64,000 nucleotides of DNA, from assembly GCF_004340665.1 (NCBI RefSeq), contig NZ_SLWO01000004.1, positions 186,001-250,000 of the forward strand, given 5' to 3'. Made by a program: the position numbers and the translations under genes. This DNA comes from Pedobacter psychrotolerans. GTDB taxonomy: Bacteria; Bacteroidota; Bacteroidia; Sphingobacteriales; Sphingobacteriaceae. The notes beneath the pieces are model-generated. The model saw nothing but the letters and a program-made list of their open reading frames with translations, was not told the origin of the DNA and did not search any database. Below are positions 52,929-61,040 of this stretch, one piece after another. Position 1 is the stretch's first letter; each line of letters starts with the position of its first letter.

Positions 52929-53447
52929 ATGAAAAAACTCCTATCCATTATATTAGTCATATCAGCAATGAATGTTTCCGCACAAGAAATAAATAAAAAA
53001 ATACACGATCAAGTTCATAATAAAGATATCTTAATCAACGCTTGCACACGAGAAGGCATGGCAACTTTTCCTGAATTTAAAGAGATGTATGATCCTTTGT
53101 ATGCTGCTTACACCCCGGATGCTGCCACGATGATTGAATTAAAAAAGCTGGTTAAAAAGGAAAAAATAAAAATTGTTTTTGGTACCTGGTGTGGCGATAG
53201 TAAAGTAAATGTTCCGAATTTTTTAAAAATTATGGATGCATTACATTTTAAAGAAAAAAATATTGAATTTATTGCAGTTGACGGACATAAGAAAGCTGAA
53301 AATGGTATAATAGACGGCCTGGATATTAAAATGGTTCCTACATTTATTATTTATGATCATAAGGGAATAGAATTGGGCAGAATTATTGAAGGCCCGAAAA
53401 CAACACTAGAAGGAGATTTATTGGCTATTTATAAAAAGAAATCATAA
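52929..53447 (+). CDS. Periplasmic thioredoxin-like protein with CGDS site
   Basis: A 172-residue exported protein, signal peptide MKKLLSIILVISAMNVSAQ. The thioredoxin motif is FGTWCGDSK (Trp87, Cys88, Gly89, Asp90, Ser91): the second cysteine is replaced by Ser, so it cannot do ordinary dithiol exchange. The cis-Pro loop MVPTF is intact near 138. A monothiol or binding role is likely. It lies upstream of ung, with 71 bp between. Confidence 0.85.
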   Translation: MKKLLSIILVISAMNVSAQEINKKIHDQVHNKDILINACTREGMATFPEFKEMYDPLYAAYTPDAATMIELKKLVKKEKIKIVFGTWCGDSKVNVPNFLKIMDALHFKEKNIEFIAVDGHKKAENGIIDGLDIKMVPTFIIYDHKGIELGRIIEGPKTTLEGDLLAIYKKKS

Positions 53448-53518
53448 ACTATTTTTCTCTGATTGAGGTTAATACCTTTACTTATATCACTTTTAAATTT
53501 ATTTAATTACAATTCATT

Positions 53519-54199
53519 ATGTCTGCTGCATTAGAACCCGGCTGGTTAGCCGTTTTAGATCAAGAGTTTGAGAAAGATTACATGAAAAATCTCAAATCTT
53601 TTTTAAAAGAGGAAAAGGAAAAAGGTGCAACAGTCTATCCGAAAGGACAAGATATATTTAGGGCATTAAACACTACTCCGTTTGACCAGGTTAAAGTTGT
53701 CATTTTAGGTCAGGATCCCTATCATGGTGTTGGTCAAGCACATGGCCTCTCATTTTCCGTACAACGTGGCATGACTGTTCCACCGTCATTAAAAAACATT
53801 TATAAGGAACTTGAGACTGATATTGAAGGATTTCAAGCGCCCCTGCATGGCCACCTGACACACTGGGCAGAACAAGGTGTACTGCTTTTAAATGCCACCT
53901 TAACTGTTCGTGCTTCAGAAGCCGGATCTCATCAAAATCGCGGATGGGAAATTTTTACGGATGAGATTATCAAATCCCTTTCTGAAAAACGTGAACATAT
54001 TGTTTTTTTACTTTGGGGAAAATATGCACAGCAAAAGGCTTCAATAATTGATCAGAAAAAGCACTATGTGCTTACAGCAGCTCACCCCTCTCCATTTTCT
54101 GCATATAATGGCTTTTTTGGATCTGGACATTTTTCAAAAGCCAATCAGTTGCTCATCCAAAATAATTTGACACCTATTGACTGGAAATTACCGGCTTAA
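53519..54199 (+). CDS. ung: Uracil-DNA glycosylase
   Basis: A 226-residue family-1 enzyme that removes uracil from DNA. The catalytic motif GQDPYHG is at 64-70 (Asp66), the uracil pocket is GLSFSV near 76-81, and the DNA-intercalation loop [13 protein letters not shown] starts at 189. The next gene overlaps its stop by one base (TAATG). Confidence 0.97.
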   Translation: MSAALEPGWLAVLDQEFEKDYMKNLKSFLKEEKEKGATVYPKGQDIFRALNTTPFDQVKVVILGQDPYHGVGQAHGLSFSVQRGMTVPPSLKNIYKELETDIEGFQAPLHGHLTHWAEQGVLLLNATLTVRASEAGSHQNRGWEIFTDEIIKSLSEKREHIVFLLWGKYAQQKASIIDQKKHYVLTAAHPSPFSAYNGFFGSGHFSKANQLLIQNNLTPIDWKLPA

Positions 54200-54855
54200 T
54201 GAATGCTTATTTTATTAGTGGTTTAGGTGCCGATAAAAGGATTTTTTCTAGAATTAAACTTGATGAGCGGATTCATATTATTCATATAGAATGGATTAAA
54301 TCATTAAAAAGAGAATCACTTCCAGATTATGCAAAACGATTAAGTGAAATCATAGATGTCTCATCACCATTTATATTGGTAGGTGTTTCATTTGGAGGAA
54401 TGATTGCCGTAGAAATGGCTAAAACACTAAATCCAAAGCTAACACTTGTAATATCCAGCACCGTTTTAAGTGATGAATTGCCATTTATATATCGCTTAGC
54501 CGGGAAATTTGGTTTAATTAAACTCATCCCATCATGGATATTAAAATCATCTAATAAAATTACAGGAAATTATTTTTTTGGGGCAAATACAATCGAAGAG
54601 AAAATATTATTAAGCAAAATTATAGCAGACACTAATCCGGAATTTTTGAAATGGGCAATTGGTAGCATTATTACTTGGCAAAACGCAATTAAACCAAATA
54701 ATCTTGTTCAAATTCACGGTACGAGTGATAGAATTTTATATTCCAGCGCCGCAAAAGTCGATTATATAATTAATCAAGGAACGCATTTTATGGTTTATCA
54801 GAATGCCAGGGAGATTTCAGAAATCATTAATAAATTAATCCAGAAGTTCATTTAA
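54199..54855 (+). CDS. Small alpha/beta hydrolase
   Basis: A 218-residue alpha/beta hydrolase. The nucleophile elbow GVSFGG is at 62-67 (Ser64), the acid is probably Asp in HGTSDRIL, and the His in QGTHFMVY. The short length suggests a minimal cap. It is translationally coupled to ung (TAATG overlap). Substrate unknown; there is no clear functional link to ung. Confidence 0.8.
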   Translation: MNAYFISGLGADKRIFSRIKLDERIHIIHIEWIKSLKRESLPDYAKRLSEIIDVSSPFILVGVSFGGMIAVEMAKTLNPKLTLVISSTVLSDELPFIYRLAGKFGLIKLIPSWILKSSNKITGNYFFGANTIEEKILLSKIIADTNPEFLKWAIGSIITWQNAIKPNNLVQIHGTSDRILYSSAAKVDYIINQGTHFMVYQNAREISEIINKLIQKFI

Positions 54856-54863
54856 TCGGTTTT

Positions 54864-55105
54864 GTCATTGCTGATGAGGACGAAGAACCAATCTGTTTTA
54901 CAGAATCAGATTGCTTCACTCCATTCCTAAGTCCTACCCTTCGGTTCGCAAGGACGGATCCACGGTAGGTCGTCATTGCAAGGAGGAACGACGAAGTAAT
55001 CTCTTTGCACGATTAGGTTGCTTCACTCCATACGGTTAAGCCTACCCTTCGGATCGCAAGGACGAATCCATAAACGAATCGTCATGCTGAATTTAGTTCA
55101 GCACC
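54864..55105. repeat. Dispersed intergenic repeat, two direct copies
   Basis: Two diverged copies of about 107 bp start at 54864 and 54972 (period 108), each beginning GTCATTGC and containing AGATTGCTTCACTCCAT or a close variant and CCTACCCTTCGG(T/A)TCGCAAGGACG. A related GTCATGCTGAATTTAGTTCA hairpin follows at 55081-55103. They fill the gap 54856-55196; no gene is there. The CGTCATTGC-AAGGAGGAACGACGAAG wording is a common dispersed repeat in this and other phyla. Confidence 0.8.
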
Positions 55106-55196
55106 TTATTGTTTGAGATCCGGAATCAAGTTGAAGAAAACGATTCTTCGTGACCATATGGCGATGGCAACGAAAAGCCCCTTTACGGGTTTGGGG

Positions 55197-55667
55197 TTAA
55201 TACTCTAAAGGTACAATTGGTTCCTTCTTTGTAGTCGACATGATCATCATCGTTTGAAAAGTTTTAACTACAGAAATTTTACTGATCTTCTCCATAATTA
55301 AACGCTCATATGATTTGATATCCTTAACATAAACTTTTAAAAGAAAATCTGCCTGACCGGTAACGTGATGACATTCTGTAATTTCCTTAATCTGATTCAC
55401 TTCATCCAGAAAAATCTGAATCGTATTATTTTTATGAAAATCCAGTTGGATCTGGATAAAAGTTTTAATACCTAAACCAAGTTTCTCTTCATCTACTAAG
55501 GCATGATAGCTTTTGATAAAACCAGCCGTTTCCAATTTACGAACACGTTCTAATGTTGGGGCTGGAGACAATCCAATTTCCTGTGACAGTAGCAAATTAG
55601 TAATGCGACCATTTTCTTGTAAAATTCTTAAAATTTTAAAATCAATTTTATCTAATTCTGATGCCAT
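55197..55667 (-). CDS. Lrp/AsnC-family regulator
   Basis: A 156-residue regulator. Helix-turn-helix in residues 8-55 (DFKILRILQENGRITNLLLS, then LSPAPTLERVRKLE), RAM domain from about 65 (IQIQLDFHKNNTIQIF, ITECHHVTGQADFLLKVYV). It is divergent from mntR, with 126 bp between. It is likely an amino-acid-responsive global or local regulator. It is only distantly similar to the Lrp-type protein at 19649-20128. Confidence 0.9.
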   Translation of the reverse strand: MASELDKIDFKILRILQENGRITNLLLSQEIGLSPAPTLERVRKLETAGFIKSYHALVDEEKLGLGIKTFIQIQLDFHKNNTIQIFLDEVNQIKEITECHHVTGQADFLLKVYVKDIKSYERLIMEKISKISVVKTFQTMMIMSTTKKEPIVPLEY

Positions 55668-55728
55668 ATAAATTCAAAGGTATTGAGAACACAAACATAA
55701 CCAAATTAAATTCTAAATTTTAACATAA

Positions 55729-55788
55729 TTTATCTAATAAATTTTAAAAAATAATTTTTAGATTTACCTAAAAATATAATTAGATAAA
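55729..55788. promoter_or_regulatory. Nested palindromes, probable MntR operator region
   Basis: Inner: TTTTTAG (55755-55761) and CTAAAAA (55768-55774), a DtxR/MntR-box-like site. Outer: TTTATCTAAT (55729-55738) and ATTAGATAAA (55779-55788), exact complements. Both lie in the divergent promoter region between the Lrp-type gene and mntR, the outer arm ending 5 nt before the mntR ATG. Confidence 0.6.
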
Positions 55789-55793
55789 CATAA

Positions 55794-56456
55794 ATGCAAA
55801 GTTTCACTGAGGAGAATTACTTAAAGATAATTTACCACTTGGCCGAAAACACCGGTAATGTTCAAACCAATGCAATCGCAGAGCAGATGCAAACCAAACC
55901 AGCATCTGTAACCGATATGATTAAGAAATTAGCTGAAAAAGGCTTTGTGGATTATATCAAATATCAAGGTGTAACCCTAACTGAAAAAGGAAGAAATGCA
56001 GCAATTGAGATTGTACGCAAACACCGTTTATGGGAAGTTTTTTTAGTAGACAAACTAAATTTTAAATGGGATGAAGTACATGATGTTGCTGAAGAACTTG
56101 AACATATTAAATCCACCGCGTTAATTGAAAGACTTGATGAATTTTTAGGTTTTCCTAAGTCAGACCCACATGGCGACCCTATCCCTGACAAAAATGGCCG
56201 CTTTGCAAAAACACAGTTTACCAAACTGATTGATTTAAAAATTGGTGATCAGGGTACCATTACAGGAGTAAGTCAGCATAGTTCTGCTTTTTTAAAACAC
56301 CTGGAGAAATTAGGATTAACCCTAGGCAAACAAATTGAGATTAATGATGTTACCGATTTTGATGGCTCAGTAGAAATCTTGATTGCCGGAAAGCAAATCA
56401 ACATCAGTAGAGAAGTAGCAAAACATATTTTAACAAGCAGTAATGGCAAAAACTGA
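55794..56456 (+). CDS. mntR: DtxR/MntR-family metal-dependent repressor
   Basis: A 220-residue regulator. Winged helix in 1-65 (TEENYLKIIYHLAENTGN, then QTKPASVTDMIKKLAEKG), dimerisation/metal domain at 66-140 (RKHRLWEVFLVDKL, DEVHDVAEELEHI, GDPIPDKNG), and a FeoA-like SH3 domain at 150-215. The overlap of 14 nt with the manganese transporter gene indicates that it represses its own operon when Mn is abundant. Iron sensing is the alternative. Confidence 0.9.
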   Translation: MQSFTEENYLKIIYHLAENTGNVQTNAIAEQMQTKPASVTDMIKKLAEKGFVDYIKYQGVTLTEKGRNAAIEIVRKHRLWEVFLVDKLNFKWDEVHDVAEELEHIKSTALIERLDEFLGFPKSDPHGDPIPDKNGRFAKTQFTKLIDLKIGDQGTITGVSQHSSAFLKHLEKLGLTLGKQIEINDVTDFDGSVEILIAGKQINISREVAKHILTSSNGKN

Positions 56457-58305
56457 ATCACTTAGCGAAGTACATCAGAGTGTAAATACCAGTAAAAGAA
56501 AAGGCTGGCGGCGCATTTTAGCATTTATTGGTCCGGCTTATTTAATCAGTGTAGGTTATATGGATCCAGGAAACTGGGCAACTGATTTAGCTGGAGGTAG
56601 CAAATTTGGTTACCAGCTGATCTGGGTGCTACTCATGTCGAACCTGATTGCATTATTACTTCAGTCGCTCAGTGCAAGGCTAGGCATTGTTAGGGGTTTG
56701 GATCTGGCGCAAGCTTCTAAACAAGCTTATCCACGTTGGGCCAATATTCCTTTATTTGGTTTGGCACAAACGGCTATCATTGCATGTGATCTAGCAGAAA
56801 TCATCGGTATGGCTATTGGTTTGCAGTTGCTTTTCGGCCTGCCATTAATCTGGGGAATTTCAATCACCATTTTTGATACCATATTACTCCTGTTCCTGCT
56901 AAATAAAGGCATGAGGGCCATGGAAGGATTTATTGTATCCATGGTTTTTATTGTGGGTATATCTTTCCTGGTGGAAATGTTTATTGTGGAACCCTCTTTA
57001 AAAGAAATTGCAAAAGGATTTGAGCCTTCAATCCTAAACGGAGATGCGTTATATATTGCCATCGGAATAATTGGTGCAACGGTTATGCCACACAATCTTT
57101 ACCTGCATTCATCGCTGGTTCAAACCAGAAAGATAGAGCGAACTAATAAAGGTATTAAAGAAGCTTTGAAATTTAACCTGATTGACACTACTGTTGCATT
57201 GAATCTGGCATTTTTCGTGAATGCAGCCATCCTGATACTCGCAGCAGCTGCATTTTATAAAAACGGATTACATGAGGTGGCAGAGATTCAGGATGCACAT
57301 AAACTGCTTTCCAATATCTTCGGAAATATAGCTCCAACCCTATTTGCGATTGCATTAATTGCCGCCGGGCAAAGCTCCACTGTTACTGGTACACTTGCAG
57401 GTCAGATTATTATGGAAGGCCACATCAATCTTCGCATTCAGCCTTGGTTACGCAGATTGATTACCCGTTTACTAGCAATTATTCCAGCATTTTTCACCAT
57501 TTTACATTATGGGGATGATGCGCTCGGTGGCTTACTGGTACTAAGTCAGGTGGTGTTAAGTTTACAATTAGGCTTTGCTGTTATTCCATTAATTCACTTC
57601 AATTCAGATAAAAATCTGATGAAGGATTTCGCCATCAAAACCTGGGTAAAAGTTTTAGCATGGGCAAGTGCAGTGACGATTATCGCGTTAAACGTAAAAT
57701 TAGTCATAGAAGAAATAAGTGGCTGGGCAAAGGATTCCAATAATTGGTGGATTTATGTTATTGTAGTACCAGCATTAATATTTATCGTATTTCTGCTTTT
57801 ATATGTCTTTTTTCACCCCTTAATTGAAAAGAAAAATCGGGAGAGGCAAATAGTTCCTCATGGTAATGCGCTCGATATTGGTAAAATTGAAAAAATCAGT
57901 TATAACAGAATTGGTATTGCAGTAGACTTTTCCAAAAATGATGGCAACACAATCAGGCATGCCCTCATTCAAGGTGGTAAGGATGCACATTATTACTTAA
58001 TTCATGTGGTAGAAACTGCTGCAGCCCGGTACCATGGTCAGGAAGTAATGGATCATGAAACAGAAAGTGATGCCAAAAACCTGGAAAAATACAGAGTCAA
58101 TCTGGAAGATTTAGGATTTGATTCTACGCCATTTATTGGCTTTGGAAGCACAGCAAAGGCGATAGCAGAAATCAGCAATAAAAATGAACTGGAGCTTTTA
58201 GTAATGGGGGCTCATGGACATAAGGGTTTAAAAGATCTGATTTTTGGAACAACGGTTAATTCAGTCAGACATAAAGTCAACATCCCTGTACTCATCATCA
58301 GGTAA
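56443..58305 (+). CDS. mntH: Nramp manganese transporter fused to a universal stress protein domain
   Basis: A 620-residue protein. Residues 25-460 form an Nramp transporter of 11 or so helices; the metal-site motifs DPGN (41-44) and MPHN (215-218) are intact, so proton-coupled Mn2+ uptake is expected. Residues about 483-620 form a UspA domain with the ATP-binding pattern GAHGHKGLKDLIFGTTVNSV (from 589). The usual MntH has about 400-450 residues and no such tail. The fusion suggests that transport responds to ATP or stress from the cytosolic side. It is co-expressed with mntR. Confidence 0.92.
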   Translation: MAKTESLSEVHQSVNTSKRKGWRRILAFIGPAYLISVGYMDPGNWATDLAGGSKFGYQLIWVLLMSNLIALLLQSLSARLGIVRGLDLAQASKQAYPRWANIPLFGLAQTAIIACDLAEIIGMAIGLQLLFGLPLIWGISITIFDTILLLFLLNKGMRAMEGFIVSMVFIVGISFLVEMFIVEPSLKEIAKGFEPSILNGDALYIAIGIIGATVMPHNLYLHSSLVQTRKIERTNKGIKEALKFNLIDTTVALNLAFFVNAAILILAAAAFYKNGLHEVAEIQDAHKLLSNIFGNIAPTLFAIALIAAGQSSTVTGTLAGQIIMEGHINLRIQPWLRRLITRLLAIIPAFFTILHYGDDALGGLLVLSQVVLSLQLGFAVIPLIHFNSDKNLMKDFAIKTWVKVLAWASAVTIIALNVKLVIEEISGWAKDSNNWWIYVIVVPALIFIVFLLLYVFFHPLIEKKNRERQIVPHGNALDIGKIEKISYNRIGIAVDFSKNDGNTIRHALIQGGKDAHYYLIHVVETAAARYHGQEVMDHETESDAKNLEKYRVNLEDLGFDSTPFIGFGSTAKAIAEISNKNELELLVMGAHGHKGLKDLIFGTTVNSVRHKVNIPVLIIR

Positions 58306-58308
58306 AAA

Positions 58309-58788
58309 TTATTTATTGATTACTTTCATTATTTTTTTAATACCCCCGTCACCGGAGTTATAAACCAATAATTTATTAGTGGATGAATACAAGTACATGG
58401 CGGGATACATTTTTGGAAGAAATGCGGGAATAAACATCTGGTTTTTATCTTGCATCACAGTTACATTCGCCTTTGTATTTAATCCTTTGGCATAGGTATT
58501 AAAAAATTGCGGAATAATATAAGCTTCATCCAAAGTAATCAGATAGATATTGGCTTTCTTGAATTGAGCATAATTCGCGTTTAAGGCTTTCATCTCCCGT
58601 TGGCAATGTTCGCAGGTACAATCGAAAAGAATAAATAAATTTTGCTTACCCTGTTTTAAATCTTTATTAGAAAATGATTTGCCGTCTAATTTGAAGAAAG
58701 TAAACTGAGGTAGCAAAGTAGGCTGTTGCGCCTTAACCTGAAATGTGATGGCTAGAAGAAGAACTAAGAGGAAGTTTTTAAATTTCAT
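58309..58788 (-). CDS. Exported redoxin, TlpA-like
   Basis: A 159-residue periplasmic thioredoxin-fold protein. Signal peptide MKFKNFLLVLLLAITFQVKAQ. The active site is CEHC (Cys59, Cys62), preceded by an additional Cys57 in FDCTCEHC. Cis-Pro appears in MYPAMYL. It probably acts as a thiol oxidoreductase in the periplasm. It converges with mntH (stops 4 bp apart). Confidence 0.82.
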   Translation of the reverse strand: MKFKNFLLVLLLAITFQVKAQQPTLLPQFTFFKLDGKSFSNKDLKQGKQNLFILFDCTCEHCQREMKALNANYAQFKKANIYLITLDEAYIIPQFFNTYAKGLNTKANVTVMQDKNQMFIPAFLPKMYPAMYLYSSTNKLLVYNSGDGGIKKIMKVINK

Positions 58789-59006
58789 TTTTGACGTTTA
58801 AACCCAAACATATTGATTTCTTAGCAAGATAATCATATTCCTTTCAGCTTTTACAAACAGATGAACTTTCTATTTGTTAATTTAGCCGATGATGAAATTG
58901 AATAAAATCAAGATATCACATCAATTTTTAAGATATTTGCAGCCCGGCAAATAAGTCTGGATAAATGTAGCGCCATTTGTTGCAACCATTAATAACAATA
59001 CTAGCT

Positions 59007-59456
59007 TTGAAAAACGACATTAATATAAAAAATAAAAGAGCCTATTTCGATTACAATCTACTGGATAAATACGTAGCCGGAATTGCACTTTTAGGAACTG
59101 AAATAAAAGCCATCAGGCAAGGAAAAGCCAATATGACCGATGCATTTTGCATGTTTATAGGCGGCAACCTCTATGTAAGAAATTTGCATGTTTCTGAATA
59201 TAGCCACAGCTCATTTTATCATCATGATATTAAGAGAGACCGGGCATTACTTCTTCAAAAAAAAGAAATAAGAAAACTTAAATTAAAAGGTGAAGAAAAA
59301 GGCTACACGATTGTACCCCTTCGTATTTTTGTAAATGAACGCGGCTTCGCGAAAATTGAAATCGCATTAGCACAGGGTAAGAAAGAATTTGATAAACGTG
59401 ATAGCATCAAAGACAGAGATACCAAACGCGAGTTGGATCGGGCGATGAAAAGATAG
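59007..59456 (+). CDS. smpB: SsrA-binding protein SmpB, TTG start
   Basis: A 149-residue protein of the trans-translation system that delivers tmRNA to stalled ribosomes. Blocks are INIKNKRAYFDYNLLDKYVAGI, GTEIKAIRQGKANM, HVSEYSHSSFYHHD and the basic tail DRDTKRELDRAMKR. No ATG is available at the right place. TTG 59007 gives the family start MKNDINIKNK; TTG 58977 is the alternative. The tmRNA gene is not in the window as far as I can see. Confidence 0.92.
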   Translation: MKNDINIKNKRAYFDYNLLDKYVAGIALLGTEIKAIRQGKANMTDAFCMFIGGNLYVRNLHVSEYSHSSFYHHDIKRDRALLLQKKEIRKLKLKGEEKGYTIVPLRIFVNERGFAKIEIALAQGKKEFDKRDSIKDRDTKRELDRAMKR

Positions 59457-59472
59457 GTTAGTCTTCAGTCTG

Positions 59473-59516
59473 GAGTCTTTAGTCCTAAGTCCAAATTAAC
59501 TTAAGACTAAGGACTC
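59473..59516. repeat. Word-repeat hairpin between smpB and pcm
   Basis: GAGTCTTTAGTCCTAA (59473-59488) pairs with TTAAGACTAAGGACTC (59501-59516) with two mismatches; the words GTCTT and AGTC recur. It lies between convergent genes and may end transcription from both. Confidence 0.6.
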
Positions 59517-59521
59517 AACAA

Positions 59522-60178
59522 CTACCACGCTTGGTCGCCAACTAAAGGTACAAACCTAAAAGTATCCAGCACTATTTTTTCGTAATCTGTTTCACTTACT
59601 CTGATTACAGTAACCATTTTTTGAGTTTTTTCGTCACCCACCGGAATAACCAGAATCCCTCCTATTTTAAGTTGCTTCAATAGAATTTCAGGAACCAATG
59701 GTGCGCCAGCAGTTACAATAATCTTATCATAAGGCGCATGTTCTGCAACGCCTTTTGAGCCATCACCACAACAGAAAATTGGCTTATAGCCCATGCCGGG
59801 CAAAACCTGAATAGTACGATTGTAAATATTTTGCTGCCTTTCTATAGTAACTACATTGGCACCAAGTTCCATTAAAACACAAGTTTGATAACCCGAACCC
59901 GTTCCTATTTCTAAAACCTGATCGCCTTTTTTAATATGTAACAACTCACTTTGATAGGCTACGGTATAAGGTTGTGAAATGGTTTGTCCATCTCCTATGG
60001 GAAAAGCAATATCTTTATAAGCCTGATTCCAGAAAGTTTCATCAAAAAAGAAATGACGGGGAACCTTACCCATAGCCTTTAATACATGCTCATCTTCAAT
60101 TCCGCGAGATCTTAACAGTTCTACCAGTTTCTTTCTCGCACCACGCTCTCGGTAATTATCAACAAATTTATAGGCCAT
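59522..60178 (-). CDS. pcm: Protein-L-isoaspartate O-methyltransferase
   Basis: A 218-residue SAM-dependent repair enzyme for isoaspartyl residues. Blocks are KVPRHFFFD, the GDGQTISQPYTVAYQSELL segment, the SAM motif VLEIGTGSGYQTCVL, and CGDGSKG. Cytosolic form without signal peptide. Confidence 0.94.
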   Translation of the reverse strand: MAYKFVDNYRERGARKKLVELLRSRGIEDEHVLKAMGKVPRHFFFDETFWNQAYKDIAFPIGDGQTISQPYTVAYQSELLHIKKGDQVLEIGTGSGYQTCVLMELGANVVTIERQQNIYNRTIQVLPGMGYKPIFCCGDGSKGVAEHAPYDKIIVTAGAPLVPEILLKQLKIGGILVIPVGDEKTQKMVTVIRVSETDYEKIVLDTFRFVPLVGDQAW

Positions 60179-60362
60179 GAAGTCTCAAAATTAGCTTTTT
60201 TATACGGTGATGCAAGATAAAGAAATCCACATTAGCCTAAGTTGCAGAAAATCAAAAGCTAAATATTCTATTCATAACTTTGATTTAATCATAATACTGA
60301 AGTGCGGAATTATTTCTACTTTTGGAATCAACAAATTTTAAAGAAAATCAGTATCATTATAT

Positions 60363-61040
60363 ATGAAGAAAATCTTACTTAGTTTATTTACGCTGTGTAT
60401 CTCATTAACCTCCTTTGCACAAACGGGAGCCGATTACAATTATACCATAGGTTTTCGTGCTTTTAGTTTAATGCAGTTGCCGAAAATATTAAATCAAACC
60501 AATACTCAGGATTATACCAAAGCATTCGCTAACGGAGCCATGCTTAAATTTAATGACAACCAGATCAGTTACCGTATTAGTGGTGCTTATTTCAGAGATG
60601 ATATCCAGTTTGATAATACATGTGCTACCTGTGAGATTGCAAATGGAAAAGTAACTGATTACTCTTTCAAGATTGGTTTTGAGAAAAACTTCAATTATTC
60701 AAAAATTCAACCTTACTTTGGTTTCGACTTAGGCTATCGCTCTAATCGTTTTACAGGTACTATTGCGCAACGCAATCCGATGGCCAGCAACGTAACGCAA
60801 ACTGCTGACGCCAGTAAAAATGGCTTGGTATTAACACCGTTAATCGGCTTAAAAGTTAATATCCTTCCTCAATTGAACTTCTACGCAGAGAGTAACCTGG
60901 ATTTCTACTATTCTTATGAAAAGCAAGACATCACTGAAACTGGTGGCGTAGCCAGAACAGTTACTACCTATAAGAAATGGGAGTTTTTACTTAACCCAAT
61001 TTCAGCAGGATTACAGTTCAGTTTAAACGGAAAAAATTAA
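60363..61040 (+). CDS. Outer-membrane beta-barrel protein
   Basis: A 225-residue exported protein with signal peptide MKKILLSLFTLCISLTSFAQ. The mature part shows alternating amphipathic strands, such as YSFKIGFEKNFNYSKIQPYF and the last strand NPISAGLQFSLNGKN. This fits an eight- or ten-strand barrel. Two cysteines (CATCE) may form a loop disulfide. Its stop overlaps that of priA by 4 nt in convergent orientation. Function unknown. Confidence 0.78.
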   Translation: MKKILLSLFTLCISLTSFAQTGADYNYTIGFRAFSLMQLPKILNQTNTQDYTKAFANGAMLKFNDNQISYRISGAYFRDDIQFDNTCATCEIANGKVTDYSFKIGFEKNFNYSKIQPYFGFDLGYRSNRFTGTIAQRNPMASNVTQTADASKNGLVLTPLIGLKVNILPQLNFYAESNLDFYYSYEKQDITETGGVARTVTTYKKWEFLLNPISAGLQFSLNGKN

